In this document: positions 16,105 through 25,759 of the stretch, one piece after another
How positions within the stretch are numbered: position 1 is the stretch's first letter
How the letters are laid out: each line of letters starts with the position of its first letter
Assembly (NCBI RefSeq): GCF_014490665.1
Contig: NZ_CP061038.1
Coordinates: 4,238,501 to 4,302,500 of the forward strand
From: Sphingomonas alpina
GTDB taxonomy: Bacteria > Pseudomonadota > Alphaproteobacteria > Sphingomonadales > Sphingomonadaceae
Direction of reading: 5' to 3'
Length of the DNA: 64,000 bases
The notes under the pieces: model-generated
Databases searched by the model: none
What the model saw: the letters and a program-made list of their open reading frames with translations, nothing else
Told to the model about the DNA's origin: nothing
Position numbers and translations under genes: made by a program

Positions 16105-17416
16105 GCACCAATCCGCGCACTCTTAGCGATGTCCAGCCCGATGGCTTCTTCACCCGCGGCCTGGCCGATGCCGACCCGGCGGTGTTTGCCGGGATCGAGC
16201 ATGAGCTGACCCGCGAACAGACTCAGATCGAGCTGATCGCGTCGGAGAATATCGTCTCCAAGGCAGTGCTGCAGGCGCAGGGCTCGGTCTTCACCAACAA
16301 ATATGCCGAGGGCTATCCCGGCAAGCGCTATTATCAGGGCTGCCATCCGTCGGACGAAGTCGAGACGCTGGCGATCGAGCGCGCCAAGCAATTGTTCGGC
16401 TGCGCCTTTGCCAATGTCCAGCCGCATTCCGGCGCACAGGCCAATGGCGCGGTGATGCTCGCTTTGGTCAAGCCCGGTGAAACGATCATGGGCCTGAGCC
16501 TCGATGCCGGCGGCCATCTGACTCACGGCGCCAAGGCGGCGATGTCGGGCAAATGGTTCAACGCCGTGGCATACGGCGTCGATCCGGTCACGCATCTGAT
16601 CGATTTCGACCAGGTCCGCGCGCTCGCGCAGGAGCATAAGCCGAAGCTGATCATCGCCGGCGGGTCGGCCTATCCGCGCGAAATCGACTTTGCGACCTTC
16701 CGCGCGATCGCCGATGAAGTCGGCGCGATCTTCATGGTCGATATGGCGCATTTCGCCGGTCTGGTTGCCGGCGGCGTCCATCCCTCGCCGCTGCCGCATG
16801 CTCATGTCGTCACTACCACCACGCACAAGACGCTGCGGGGCCGCGCGGCGGCATGGTACTGACCAACGACGAAGCTATCGCCAAGAAGATCAATTCGGCG
16901 GTGTTCCCCGGCCTGCAGGGCGGCCCGCTGATGCATGTCATCGCTGCCAAGGCGGTCGCCTTTGGCGAAGCGCTGCAGCCCGACTTCAAGCTCTATGCCG
17001 CCGCGATCATCGAGAATGCCAAGATCCTCGCCGCGACGCTGAAAGAACGCGGCGCGGAGGTCGTCTCGGGCGGGACCGATACGCATCTTGCGCTGATCGA
17101 CCTGTCGCCGCTTGGCGTGACCGGCAAGGATGCCGACGAAGCGCTCGAGCGTGCCGGCATCACCTGCAACAAGAACGGTATCCCGAACGACCCGCTGCCG
17201 CCGACCAAGACCAGCGGCATCCGCGTCGGATCGCCCGCCGGCACCACGCGCGGCTTCGGCCCGGCCGAGTTTCGCGAGATCGGCCATATGGTCGCCGACG
17301 TACTCGATGGCCTGCGCAAGAATGGCGAAGCCGGCGATGCGCAAGTCGAGGCCAATGTCCGCGAGCGCGTGCTGACATTGTGTGCGCGCTTCCCGATCTA
17401 TCCCGAAGGAATGTGA
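16101..17416 (+). CDS. glyA: Serine hydroxymethyltransferase, with a one-base frameshift
   Basis: PLP enzyme that interconverts serine and glycine with tetrahydrofolate, a main source of one-carbon units. The first part is in frame from 16101 to [11 protein letters not shown], which holds the PLP Lys. There the frame breaks, and the remainder resumes one frame over from [16 protein letters not shown] to 17416. Adding one G to the GGGG run at 16837-16840 restores [18 protein letters not shown] and gives 438 residues, the normal length. A lost glyA is unlikely in a free-living cell, so a sequencing or assembly error is the simpler reading. Confidence 0.93.
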
Positions 17417-17420
17417 GTTT

Positions 17421-17750
17421 ATGAAGTGCAGGGCGTGCAACGCGACCATCGCCAGAACCGCACGCTTCTGTGCACAATGCGGCGTGACCGTCGCGGAAAG
17501 TGCGCCGTCGGCCAGACCGGACCTGCCGCATGTCTCGGACGGCGCGGCCGATGACGATATCCGTGCCGCGCGCGCCTTTGCCGCCGATGCACGGGCTCGC
17601 CATGCGCAGCCGGGCACGCTCGGCGCCAGCATGGCCAGGGGTGCGGCGATCGGTGCGGTCGTCGCCCTGCCCGTGCCGCTGATCGGCCCGCTGGCCGGGG
17701 CAATGGTCGGCGCCGGTGTCGCCGCGTTCCAGAAACTGACGAAGGACTGA
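17421..17750 (+). CDS. Zinc-ribbon protein with C-terminal glycine-rich membrane segment
   Basis: 109 residues. The N-terminus is a short zinc ribbon (CRACNATI...FCAQCG, four Cys). The C-terminus is a glycine/alanine-rich hydrophobic segment ([30 protein letters not shown]) that could span the membrane or form a glycine zipper. Between them is an acidic linker. It lies 4 bp after glyA and 4 bp before nrdR. No function is known for such proteins. Confidence 0.8.
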   Translation: MKCRACNATIARTARFCAQCGVTVAESAPSARPDLPHVSDGAADDDIRAARAFAADARARHAQPGTLGASMARGAAIGAVVALPVPLIGPLAGAMVGAGVAAFQKLTKD

Positions 17751-17754
17751 TTTT

Positions 17755-18216
17755 TTGCGTTGCCCATTCTGTGGACATGAAGACAGCCAGGTAAAGGACA
17801 GCCGTCCGACCGAAGATGGTGCGGCGATCCGTCGTCGGCGCCAGTGCGAGGGGTGCGCGGCGCGCTTCACCACCTTCGAACGCATCCAGCTGCGCGAACT
17901 CTATGTGCTGAAAAGCGAGGACAAGCGCGAACCGTTCGACCGCGAAAAGCTGCTGCGCTCGGTCTCGATCGCAGCACGCAAGCGGCCGATCGACGCACTG
18001 CGGATCGAGAAGCTCGTCTCCGGAATTCAACGGCAGCTGGAAACCCAGGGCGAGAATGAAGTCCATTCGCAGCGTATCGGCGAGATGGTGATGGAAGGGC
18101 TGAAGGGCCTGGATTCGGTCGCCTATATCCGCTTTGCCAGTGTCTATAAGGATTTCCGCGAAGCGCGCGATTTCGAGGAATTCGCCGGCAATGTGAGCGA
18201 AGTGGGCAAAGGGTGA
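17755..18216 (+). CDS. nrdR: Transcriptional repressor NrdR
   Basis: Represses ribonucleotide reductase genes in response to ATP/dATP. The 153-residue protein has the zinc ribbon CPFCGHED...CEGC and an ATP-cone domain from [20 protein letters not shown] onward. The start is TTG at 17755, which gives the conserved MRCPFCG N-terminus; GAAGGA lies about 8 bp upstream, inside the previous gene. The stop overlaps the next gene as GTGA. No NrdR boxes or nrd genes lie in this window. Confidence 0.96.
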   Translation: MRCPFCGHEDSQVKDSRPTEDGAAIRRRRQCEGCAARFTTFERIQLRELYVLKSEDKREPFDREKLLRSVSIAARKRPIDALRIEKLVSGIQRQLETQGENEVHSQRIGEMVMEGLKGLDSVAYIRFASVYKDFREARDFEEFAGNVSEVGKG

Positions 18217-18959
18217 GCGCCGATCCGGCCCCACCCCCCGTCATCGTCCTGGTCCGCCCGCAGCTTGGCGAGAATATCGGCAAGGCGGCACGTGCAATGC
18301 TCAATTTCGGGCTGACCGAGATGCGCCTCGTCACCCCGCGCGACGGCTGGCCCAATCCGTCGGCCGGTCCTGCCGCGAGTGGCGCCGATATCGTGCTCGA
18401 ACAGGCCCAGGTGTTCGATAGCGTCGCCGACGCGGTGGCGGATTGCGCCCAGGTCTATGCGACCACGGTGCGCAAGCGCGGCGTGACCAAGCCCGTCGTC
18501 ACGCCCGAACGCGCAGCCACCGATATCCATGCCGCACGGGGACGCTCGGCGATCCTGTTCGGGCCGGAGCGATCAGGCCTCGAAACCGACGACGTCGCGC
18601 TCGCCCGCACGATCATCACCGTGCCGATCAACGCCGAGTTCGGCTCGCTCAACCTCGCCCAGGCGGTGATCCTGGTGGCGTATGAATGGTCGAAGGGAAC
18701 CGTGCTTGCTTCGCCCCCGGAAACCGAACTGCCCGACCCCGCGCCGCACGAAGAACTGGAAGGCATGATCCTGCAGCTCGATGCGATGCTGGAAGCGGCG
18801 CATTTCTTCTACCCGCCCGACCGCACTCCCGTGACCAAGCGGACACTGCGAACACTTTTGACCAAGCCCGGCTGGTCGAGCCAGGAGGTCAGAACCTTTC
18901 GCGGCGTGCTGAGCGCTTTGGCCGGCGCAAAGAAGGCGAAGCCGCCGCCTCAATCATAA
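18213..18959 (+). CDS. trmJ: tRNA 2'-O-methyltransferase TrmJ-like (SpoU family)
   Basis: 248 residues, GTG start overlapping the nrdR stop. SPOUT/SpoU motifs are visible: [35 protein letters not shown] (SAM knot) and [17 protein letters not shown]. TrmJ methylates the ribose at position 32 of tRNA anticodon loops. The C-terminal extension ([15 protein letters not shown]...) matches the TrmJ/LasT type. Co-transcription with nrdR is usual in sphingomonads. Confidence 0.92.
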   Translation: MSADPAPPPVIVLVRPQLGENIGKAARAMLNFGLTEMRLVTPRDGWPNPSAGPAASGADIVLEQAQVFDSVADAVADCAQVYATTVRKRGVTKPVVTPERAATDIHAARGRSAILFGPERSGLETDDVALARTIITVPINAEFGSLNLAQAVILVAYEWSKGTVLASPPETELPDPAPHEELEGMILQLDAMLEAAHFFYPPDRTPVTKRTLRTLLTKPGWSSQEVRTFRGVLSALAGAKKAKPPPQS

Positions 18960-19067
18960 CGGCGAGTCCCGACGAGAACCGGCATTGTTGCAGGGGTGTA
19001 GATATGTCCTTTCGCGATCGGGCCATTGGCATTATGGCGCGGTCCGATTTCTGAAGTGGAGAGTTTG

Positions 19068-19340
19068 ATGAAACTGCTTATCGCCTCGGCGCTTGTCCTT
19101 GCTTCGCCCGCCATGGCCCAGACCGCGACGAACGGCGAACCGACCGCAGCCACCGTCGGTCAGTCGGCCAAGGCGGAAAGCGAGCGCAAGATCTGCCGCA
19201 GCGACGCCCGCACCTCGACGCGCCTTTCCAGGAAGACTTGCAAGACCGCCGCACAATGGCGCGAGTCGGATGGACAGTCCGGCAACGCCGACGACATCAT
19301 GCGCAGTCGCGACATACTCGGCGTTCGTCCCAACAACTGA
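19068..19340 (+). CDS. Small secreted protein of unknown function
   Basis: 90 residues from the ATG at 19068 with GTGGAGAG upstream. A clear signal peptide (MKLLIASALVLASPAMAQ) precedes a short polar protein with two Cys (KICRSDARTSTRLSRKTCKT) that could form one disulfide. The CRxxxxTSTRLxxxxxC pattern recurs in small sphingomonad periplasmic proteins as I remember them. No enzymatic motif. Function unknown. Confidence 0.75.
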   Translation: MKLLIASALVLASPAMAQTATNGEPTAATVGQSAKAESERKICRSDARTSTRLSRKTCKTAAQWRESDGQSGNADDIMRSRDILGVRPNN

Positions 19341-19368
19341 CGGGCGGCCAAGCGTTCGGTCGCGCGCA

Positions 19369-19674
19369 TCAGCGCCGATCGAACGCCTCCATCTCATAGG
19401 CGATCGACGTCTCAACCAGCTTGTCCCACAGCAGGGCGATCGCCGGTCCGGGAAGTCCTGCCGCCTCGGCCTGCGCCCGGGCATTGGCGATCACCTGCGC
19501 CTTGCGTGGCTCGTCGCGTACCGCACTGCGCTCGGGCTTGATCCGCGCCGCGGCATCCATATAGGCGAAGCGGCGGACGAGCAGGGCGATCAGCTCGCGA
19601 TCGACCTGATCGACGCCACGGCGCACCTCAAACATCGTCGTGCAGTCGGCACCGGCAAGGATGGTATCGTTCAT
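19369..19674 (-). CDS. Monofunctional chorismate mutase, AroQ type
   Basis: About 101 residues from the ATG at 19674 (MNDTILAGADC); an ATG at 19680 is the alternative, but AAGAG is better spaced for 19674. An all-helical AroQ domain is seen: FEVRRGVDQVDRELIALLVR, then MDAAARIKPERSAVRDEPRK, with Arg and Lys residues that bind chorismate. It converts chorismate to prephenate; isochorismate pyruvate-lyase activity (PchB-like) cannot be excluded. Its start codon is embedded in a strong hairpin. Confidence 0.88.
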   Translation of the reverse strand: MNDTILAGADCTTMFEVRRGVDQVDRELIALLVRRFAYMDAAARIKPERSAVRDEPRKAQVIANARAQAEAAGLPGPAIALLWDKLVETSIAYEMEAFDRR

Positions 19675-19700
19675 GCGCATGCTCTTGGCGAGCATGCGCA
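19674..19700 (-). promoter_or_regulatory. 11-bp perfect hairpin covering the chorismate mutase start region
   Basis: TGCGCATGCTC and GAGCATGCGCA pair across a 5-nt loop. In the mRNA the AAGAG ribosome site lies at the loop and descending strand, and the preferred ATG starts with the last base of the stem. Such a fold would hide the ribosome site and could regulate translation. Confidence 0.55.
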
Positions 19701-19727
19701 CGGCTGTCCAGCGTGAGACTCCTTAAC

Positions 19728-19756
19728 TTGACTCTCATGCGCACCCCCGCTAACCG
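19728..19756 (+). promoter_or_regulatory. Candidate rpsD promoter and long leader
   Basis: TTGACT, 17 bp, then TAACCG (weak -10). This would give rpsD a leader of about 135 nt (to 19899). The leader contains a small stem CCGATC-CAT-GATCGG at 19805-19819. S4 often represses its own operon, so a structured leader would make sense, but this fold does not match a leader I know. Confidence 0.4.
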
Positions 19757-19899
19757 CCCGCCTTCGCAAAAGGCCCCGCACCCCGGTGAAGCGGTGGCCC
19801 TGACCCGATCCATGATCGGCCAGAGCGATGACCGGGTATCGATCAGCTTAGCTTCACAGCGACGCCGGTCTTGTTGTTGGCACTTGCAAGGAATACCAC

Positions 19900-20514
19900 A
19901 TGTCGAAGCGTTCAAGCGCAAAGTACAAGCTCGATCGCCGGATGGGCGAGAATATCTGGGGCCGTCCCAAGTCGCCTGTCAACAAGCGCGAATATGGCCC
20001 CGGCCAGCACGGTCAGCGCCGCAAGGGCAAGGTGTCCGATTTCGGCATCCAGCTGCGCGCCAAGCAGAAGCTCAAGGGCTATTATGGCGATGTGACCGAG
20101 AAGCAGTTCCGCGCCTGCTATCATGAAGCGGCCCGGATGAAGGGCGATACCGGCCAGAACCTGATCGGCCTGCTTGAGCAGCGTCTCGACATGATCGTCT
20201 ATCGCGCCAAATTCGCGCCGACCGTGTTCGCCGCGCGCCAGCTCGTCTCGCACGGCCACATCCGCGTCAACGGCGTGAAGTGCAACATCGCATCGCGCCG
20301 CTGCTTCCCGGGCATGGAAATCACGCTCGGGTCGAAGGCGCAGGAAATGGCGCTGGTGATGGAAGCACAGGGCCTCGCCGAGCGCGACATTCCCGACTAC
20401 GTCGCCCCCGACGGCAATGCCAAGGTGACCTTCACCCGCGTGCCGACGCTCGACGAAGTGCCCTATCCGGTGAAGATGGAGCCGAACCTGGTCGTCGAGT
20501 TCTACTCGCGCTGA
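19900..20514 (+). CDS. rpsD: 30S ribosomal protein S4
   Basis: 204 residues, the normal length. It begins [21 protein letters not shown] and contains [15 protein letters not shown] and the S4 RNA-binding domain ([34 protein letters not shown]). It binds 16S rRNA early in small-subunit assembly. It is a single gene here with AAGGAAT upstream, ended by the terminator at 20535-20567. Confidence 0.98.
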   Translation: MSKRSSAKYKLDRRMGENIWGRPKSPVNKREYGPGQHGQRRKGKVSDFGIQLRAKQKLKGYYGDVTEKQFRACYHEAARMKGDTGQNLIGLLEQRLDMIVYRAKFAPTVFAARQLVSHGHIRVNGVKCNIASRRCFPGMEITLGSKAQEMALVMEAQGLAERDIPDYVAPDGNAKVTFTRVPTLDEVPYPVKMEPNLVVEFYSR

Positions 20515-20534
20515 GGCTTGGTCCAGACGAACTC

Positions 20535-20567
20535 AAAAAGGGCGGTCCTGCCAGGGCCGCCCTTTTT
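20535..20567. terminator. Bidirectional terminator between rpsD and the S9 peptidase gene
   Basis: AAAAAGGGCGG pairs with CCGCCCTTTTT around a short inner stem, with A and T runs on both sides. It lies between two convergent genes and can stop transcription from both. Confidence 0.93.
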
Positions 20568-20570
20568 CGT

Positions 20571-22549
20571 TTACAACCCCAGCGACTGGCGCAGGAAGGT
20601 ATCGGCCTTGTCGAGCATCGCGGTGCGTGCCGTATCGTCGTCAAGCTGATGATCCAGTCCCCGGAATTCGACCAGTTCAACCTTGCCGCCGGCATCCTTG
20701 AGTTTACCGACCATCAGTTTCGACTGGCGGATACCGACATTGGTGTCGCGATCGCCATGAAACAGCAGCACGGGCGCCTTGATGCGCGCGGCATTGCTCG
20801 CGGGCGACCCCTGGGTCACGTGCGGACCTTTGCCGATAAAGGCATCGACGAGCCTGAAATTGGTGAAATCGCGTGCCTCCGCCCGCAACGCCTCGAGATC
20901 GGTCACCGGCGCGATCGCGACGATTGCCTTGAACAATTCGGGGTCGAGTACCGCCGATTGCAGCGCGGCGTAACCACCATAGGACCAGCCGACGATCGCC
21001 AGCTTGCCTGAAGCCGCGATCCCCTGAGCGTTCAGCCAGCGCCCGGCATCGTTTACGTCCCCGATCGCGGTGCGCCACGATTGAAAGCCGTTTTTCTGGA
21101 ACCAGGCATCGCCATAGCCGGTCGAGCCCCGGAAATTGGGCTGGAGCACGGCAAACCCACGCGCCGCGAAATATTGCGCCAGCCAGTCGAAACCCCATTC
21201 GTCGCGCGCGCCGGGGCCGCCATGCGGCATGACGATCGCCGGAATATTCTTCCCGTCGCTGCCCGGCGGCAAGGTGAGGTAGCCCGGGATCGGCGTGCCA
21301 TCAGCAGCGGGGAATGTGATCGACTTGACTGATGCGAGCTTCACATTCTCCAGCTGCGGCCGGGCCAGCATCACGTCCTCGAGCGTCCGTTTATCCTTGT
21401 GGTAGATATAATAATGCCCGGCATCCGTATCTCCGCCGGCAAACAGCAACAGCGTGCGCTCATCGGCACTGGCATCGATGAACGTCACAAGCGGCTTTCC
21501 CGGCAGCGCCTTGCCGAGCGACTGGCGCAGCTTGTTCAGTTCCGCATCGAAGAACTCGCTCTCGCGGCGATCGGTGACGAAGGTCGCGCCGACCACCCGG
21601 TTCTGGCGGCCGATCCGGATCAGGCCGTCGACATCGACGTCCGGCCGCGCAAGGACAAGGCTACGCTTCAGCATGCCGTCCAGCGTGATGCTATACAGCG
21701 CACGCCGGCCATCCTTGCCATCGAAGCCGTACACGACGTTGAGATCTTGATCGACAGCGTAAGGATTGAAACCGCCGCTCGATCCCTCGTTCAGCTTGAG
21801 CGTGCTCAAAGGCTTCCAATTATTGTTGTCGGGCAGGCGGTAGACATAATCGATATGGTCGCTGACATATCCGGAATCGTTCCTGGGCTGCACGCCCATC
21901 AGCCGTACCGCGCCATGGCCATCGGTGATGAATTCGACTGCTTCCCGGTTCGGCTGGACGATGGTGCGGCGGGACCCCGACACCGGATCGACCTGATCGA
22001 CCCCAAGCCCCTCCTTGTCCTGGCTGAGCCGGGTCCCGGTGGATTCCTCCGGCACGAAGGTTCGGGTCATGAGAACCTTGCCGCTGGCGCCATCTGCAAG
22101 CCAGTCGATCACGCCGCCGCCGTCCTGGATGATATCGAGTGACCGGGAATTGGTATCCACGGTCAATTGCCGCACACCGCTGCCGTCGCTGTTGATCGAG
22201 ACCAGGCGAGTGAAATTGAGCGCCTTGGCGGACTGGCTGCCGGGGATGACGATGTGCACCCGGCAGATCAGCCTCGTGTCGCTTGCCCAATGACAATCCG
22301 TCAACCGATCGGGGTCGCCGCTCGAATTCAGGATCGCCTTGGGCATGCCGCCCTTGACCAGATCCGCGATCGACAAGATCGCCCCCGCCCCTTTGCCGGC
22401 GCAATGATCGCAACATGCGTGCCGTCCGGCGAGAGGCTCATCTGCAGCACGCCCTCACGCGCGCCGAATTTTGCCGCGGCCTCATTTGCAGCATGTGCCG
22501 AAGGCGCCAGCGCAAGCGCTGCCGCCGTGGCCATTAGATAGCGAACCAT
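20571..22549 (-). CDS. S9-family prolyl oligopeptidase-like peptidase, with a one-base frameshift
   Basis: Secreted serine peptidase. A signal peptide (MVRYLMATAAALALAPSAHA) starts at 22549. The frame breaks at a run of five C on the plus strand (22382-22386), after VAIIAPAKGRG, and continues one frame over from AILSIADLVKGGMPKAILNS. One extra base restores a full-length protein of about 658 residues. The C-terminal hydrolase domain is complete: Ser in GWSYGGYAA, Asp in HGDRDTNVGI, His in RGLDHQLDDDT. The N-terminal half is a beta-propeller-like region. The break may be a homopolymer error. Confidence 0.88.
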
Positions 22550-22611
22550 GTTGTAAAGCCCCTGCTTCCCCGCGTTATTCGCCCAGCTTAGCAGTACGCG
22601 AGGGGCGAGCA

Positions 22612-22632
22612 ATAACGATCGCGATAACGATC
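22612..22632. repeat. Direct repeat ATAACGATC in a divergent promoter region
   Basis: Two copies of ATAACGATC, 12 bp start to start, in the 163-bp gap between the divergent S9 and M28 peptidase genes. The spacing is roughly one helical turn, so a response regulator binding on one DNA face is possible. Confidence 0.4.
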
Positions 22633-22712
22633 ATGGCCAGACCCGATCGTCTTGCGTGGCACCGCCCGGACTGCCAGAACGCGCCCGACCAACCCCAGAT
22701 ATCCCGGAGAGC

Positions 22713-24392
22713 ATGACCATGCGCGTTTCCGTCTGCCTGTCGCCCCTGCTCGTTTCCTCGCTGGCCGTGTCAGCCATGCTGGTCGCCGCGCCCGCACTCG
22801 CCAAGAACGCGCCGACGCCGGCGCCGGCGATATCGGTCGAAACGCTGAAGGACGTGACGCAGACCCTGGCCTCCGACGCCTTCGAGGGCCGCGCGCCCGC
22901 GACCCCGGCCGAGGACAAGACCACTGCCTATATCGTCGAGCGCTTCAAGAAAGCGGGGCTCAAGCCCGCCAACAAGGGCAGCTGGTATCAGGACGTGCCG
23001 CTGGTCGAGATCACCGCGAGCGACGTGAGCCCATTGACCATCACCGGCGGCAAGACCCCGGTATCGGCGGCCTATCGCACCGACCTGGTGATCGGGACCT
23101 ATCGCGTGGTGCCGAAGGTCGCGATCAAGGACAGCGACATGGTGTTTGTCGGTTACGGCATCAACGCGCCCGAGCGCGGCTGGAACGACTATGCCGGTGT
23201 GGACGTGAAGGGGAAGACCGTGGTCATCCTGGTCAATGATCCAGACTGGCGGACCATGACGCTCGACGGCGATTTCGGTGGCCGGGCGATGACCTATTAT
23301 GGCCGCTGGACCTACAAGTTCGAGGAAGCCGCACGGCAGGGCGCCGCCGCGGCGATCATCGTCCATGACACCGAACCGGCCGCCTATGGCTTTGGTGTGG
23401 TGCAGTCGAGCTGGACCGGGCCGCAGCTCGAACAGGATACGCCAGGCGACCATCTCGACCAGAGCGAAGCGATCGGCTGGATCCAGAAGCCGGTCGCCGA
23501 GGCTTTGTTCACGAGCGCGGGCCAGGATCTCGCCACCTTGTCCAAGGCAGCCGCAATCAAGGGCTTCAAGGCGGTACCACTTGGCTTGAAGGCATCGGTC
23601 AGCTTCACCAATACGATCCGGCGCCAGGCATCGAAGAATGTCATCGGCATTCTGCCCGGCACTGCCAAGCCCGATGAGGTCGTGCTCTACTCCGCGCATT
23701 GGGACCATCTCGGCCGCTGCGACGCGGTCAAGGGCGACGATATCTGCAACGGCGCAGTCGACAATGCCTCCGGCACCGCCGGCCTCGTCGCGCTCGCCGA
23801 GGCCGCAGTGAAGGCCGGCCCGGCCCGGCGCAGCCAGGTGTTCCTGGCCGTGACCGGCGAGGAATCGGGGCTGCTCGGATCCAAATTCTACGCCGAGAAC
23901 CCGGTCTTCCCGCTCGCCCAGACGGTCGGCGGGGTCAATATGGACGGGCTCAACGTGATCGGTAAGGCGAAGGACTTCGTGCTGGTCGGTGCAGGCAAGT
24001 CGGAACTTGAGGATCTGGTCAAGCCGATGGTCGCCGCCGAGGGCCGGGTCATCACGCTCGAGGCCAATCCGGAACGCGGCTCTTATTATCGTTCCGACCA
24101 TTTCAGCTTCGCCAAGCTCGGCGTGCCGATGCTCTATGGAGAGAGCGGCGAGGATCTGGTGGTCGGCGGCACCGCGGCGGGCAAGGCGGCGACCGAGGAT
24201 TATATCATCAACCGCTACCACAAGCCGCAGGACGAATATGACGCCAAATGGGACTGGAACGGGGCCCTGTCCGACCTGCGAATCTATTACGGGCTCGGTC
24301 ACAGCCTGGCCGACAGCGATCGCTGGCCCAACTGGTATCCCAGCGCCGAATTCCGCAGCATTCGCGACCAGAGCCGCGCGGCGACGAAATAA
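22713..24392 (+). CDS. Secreted M28-family metallopeptidase with PA-like insert
   Basis: 559 residues from the ATG at 22713, with GGAGAG directly upstream. A signal peptide ends near APALAK. A protease-associated-like domain lies at about residues 110-260 (VFVGYGINAPERGWNDYAG, AIIVHDTEPAAYGFG). The M28 zinc site follows: SAHWDHLG, GAVDNASGTAGL, VTGEESGLLGS, and the C-terminal SDHFSFAKLGVPM. It is an aminopeptidase or carboxypeptidase acting in the periplasm. It is divergent from the S9 peptidase, so both may serve peptide scavenging. Confidence 0.94.
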   Translation: MTMRVSVCLSPLLVSSLAVSAMLVAAPALAKNAPTPAPAISVETLKDVTQTLASDAFEGRAPATPAEDKTTAYIVERFKKAGLKPANKGSWYQDVPLVEITASDVSPLTITGGKTPVSAAYRTDLVIGTYRVVPKVAIKDSDMVFVGYGINAPERGWNDYAGVDVKGKTVVILVNDPDWRTMTLDGDFGGRAMTYYGRWTYKFEEAARQGAAAAIIVHDTEPAAYGFGVVQSSWTGPQLEQDTPGDHLDQSEAIGWIQKPVAEALFTSAGQDLATLSKAAAIKGFKAVPLGLKASVSFTNTIRRQASKNVIGILPGTAKPDEVVLYSAHWDHLGRCDAVKGDDICNGAVDNASGTAGLVALAEAAVKAGPARRSQVFLAVTGEESGLLGSKFYAENPVFPLAQTVGGVNMDGLNVIGKAKDFVLVGAGKSELEDLVKPMVAAEGRVITLEANPERGSYYRSDHFSFAKLGVPMLYGESGEDLVVGGTAAGKAATEDYIINRYHKPQDEYDAKWDWNGALSDLRIYYGLGHSLADSDRWPNWYPSAEFRSIRDQSRAATK

Positions 24393-24402
24393 GGGATAGC
24401 CG

Positions 24403-25377
24403 ATGCCGAAACGCATTACCCAGCCCGCCGAATGGGCCCGTCACAAGGCAGTATGGATCGGCTTTCCAAGCCATCCCGAGCTGTGGCTCGAAGACCTGGA
24501 ACCGGCGCGCGCGGAAGTCACCGCCTTTGCCCGCGCGGTCCATGCCGAGGGCCGGGGCGAGCGCGTCATCCTGGTGGCAGCCGATGAGGAAGCGGCCGCC
24601 GCTGCCCGGAGCATGGCGAAGGACGTGGCCGAAGTGGTGGTCGAGCCGTTCGGCGACATCTGGCTGCGTGACACGGCGGCGATCGTGCTCAGCGATCACA
24701 GCGCGCGCGATTTCGGCTTCAACGGCTGGGGCGGCAAGTACGACCTGCCCGGCGATGACGATATCGGCGCCCGGCTGGCGGCACGGCGCAACATCCGTAC
24801 CGAGCGCTGCGACTGGATCCTGGAGGGCGGCGCGATCGACAGCGACGGCACCGGCATGGTCGTGACGACCGAGCAATGCCTGCTCAACCATAACCGCAAT
24901 CCCGGCCTGTCGCGAACCGAGATCGAGGCGCGCCTGCTCGAGGATCTGGGCTTTTCGGAAGTGATCTGGCTCGGCGAGGGGTTGATGCACGACCATACCG
25001 ACGGGCATGTCGACAATCTCGCGCGCTTCGTCGCGCCGGGCAAGCTCGCCATTCCGGTCGCGGCCGACAATGACCCCAACTGGCTGGTCTATCAGCATGC
25101 CGCGCGCGCCGCGGCGCGGCATGAGGTCGAAATCGTCCCGATCCCATCGCCCGGCCGGGTGCTGCGCGACGAGGAGATCGTGCCGGCCAGTTACATGAAC
25201 TTCTATATCGGCAATGCGGCAGTGGTCGTGCCGCAATATGGCGCGCCGAACGATGCGGCGGCGGTGGTGGCGGTCGGCGCGCTGTTCCCGGACCGCGAGA
25301 CGGTCGGCCTGCATGCCGACCATATCCTGACCGGCGGCGGCAGCTTCCACTGCATCAGCCAGCAGATCCCGGCCTGA
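24403..25377 (+). CDS. aguA: Agmatine deiminase
   Basis: Hydrolyses agmatine to N-carbamoylputrescine and ammonia. The 324-residue protein has the PAD-like signatures EWARHKAVWIGFPSHPELW, DIWLRDTAAIVL, ILEGGAIDSDG, MHDHTDGHVDN (catalytic His) and the C-terminal GGGSFHCISQQIP, which holds the nucleophilic Cys. It starts 10 bp after the M28 peptidase gene. The next enzyme of the pathway, AguB, is at 26205-27065 on the same strand, with two minus-strand genes between. Confidence 0.96.
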   Translation: MPKRITQPAEWARHKAVWIGFPSHPELWLEDLEPARAEVTAFARAVHAEGRGERVILVAADEEAAAAARSMAKDVAEVVVEPFGDIWLRDTAAIVLSDHSARDFGFNGWGGKYDLPGDDDIGARLAARRNIRTERCDWILEGGAIDSDGTGMVVTTEQCLLNHNRNPGLSRTEIEARLLEDLGFSEVIWLGEGLMHDHTDGHVDNLARFVAPGKLAIPVAADNDPNWLVYQHAARAAARHEVEIVPIPSPGRVLRDEEIVPASYMNFYIGNAAVVVPQYGAPNDAAAVVAVGALFPDRETVGLHADHILTGGGSFHCISQQIPA

Positions 25378-25390
25378 TCAGCCCGGCCGA

Positions 25391-25759
25391 TTAATCCGGG
25401 GGGCCGTCAATCACCCGGCGCGGCAAGGTCCGCGCGTCGATGCCGTCGATCAACCGCGCATTGACCCCGACCTTCGCCCCGACGCGGCCGGGGTAGCATT
25501 CCTCTTCCAGGCCGGGATGGATGCGCCAGCCGATCATCGCGCTGCACCGCGAGCAGAAGCGGAAGTCGAGCAGCCGGTCGCCCCATTGATAGATCGACAA
25601 TTCCGCTTCGCCCTGGGTGATCGCGAACTGGTCGGGCGGATAATAGCAGCACAGCGAGCCGAGCTTCGTACAGATCGAGCAATGGCACTCGGTCACCTCG
25701 ACCGGCGGCGCGGGCACGGTGAACCGGACGGTCCCGCAATGACAGCTCCCGCCGGTCAT
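25391..25759 (-). CDS. GFA-family (formaldehyde-activating enzyme-like) protein
   Basis: 122 residues with the Cys pattern of the GFA/CENP-V fold: GSCHCGTVRF, ECHCSICTK and FRFCSRCSAM, which form zinc sites. The type member was proposed to catalyse formation of S-hydroxymethylglutathione, but most homologues have no proven function. The start overlaps the stop of the upstream membrane-protein gene as ATGA, so the two are co-translated. Its place between aguA and aguB is probably an insertion event rather than a pathway link. Confidence 0.9.
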   Translation of the reverse strand: MTGGSCHCGTVRFTVPAPPVEVTECHCSICTKLGSLCCYYPPDQFAITQGEAELSIYQWGDRLLDFRFCSRCSAMIGWRIHPGLEEECYPGRVGAKVGVNARLIDGIDARTLPRRVIDGPPD

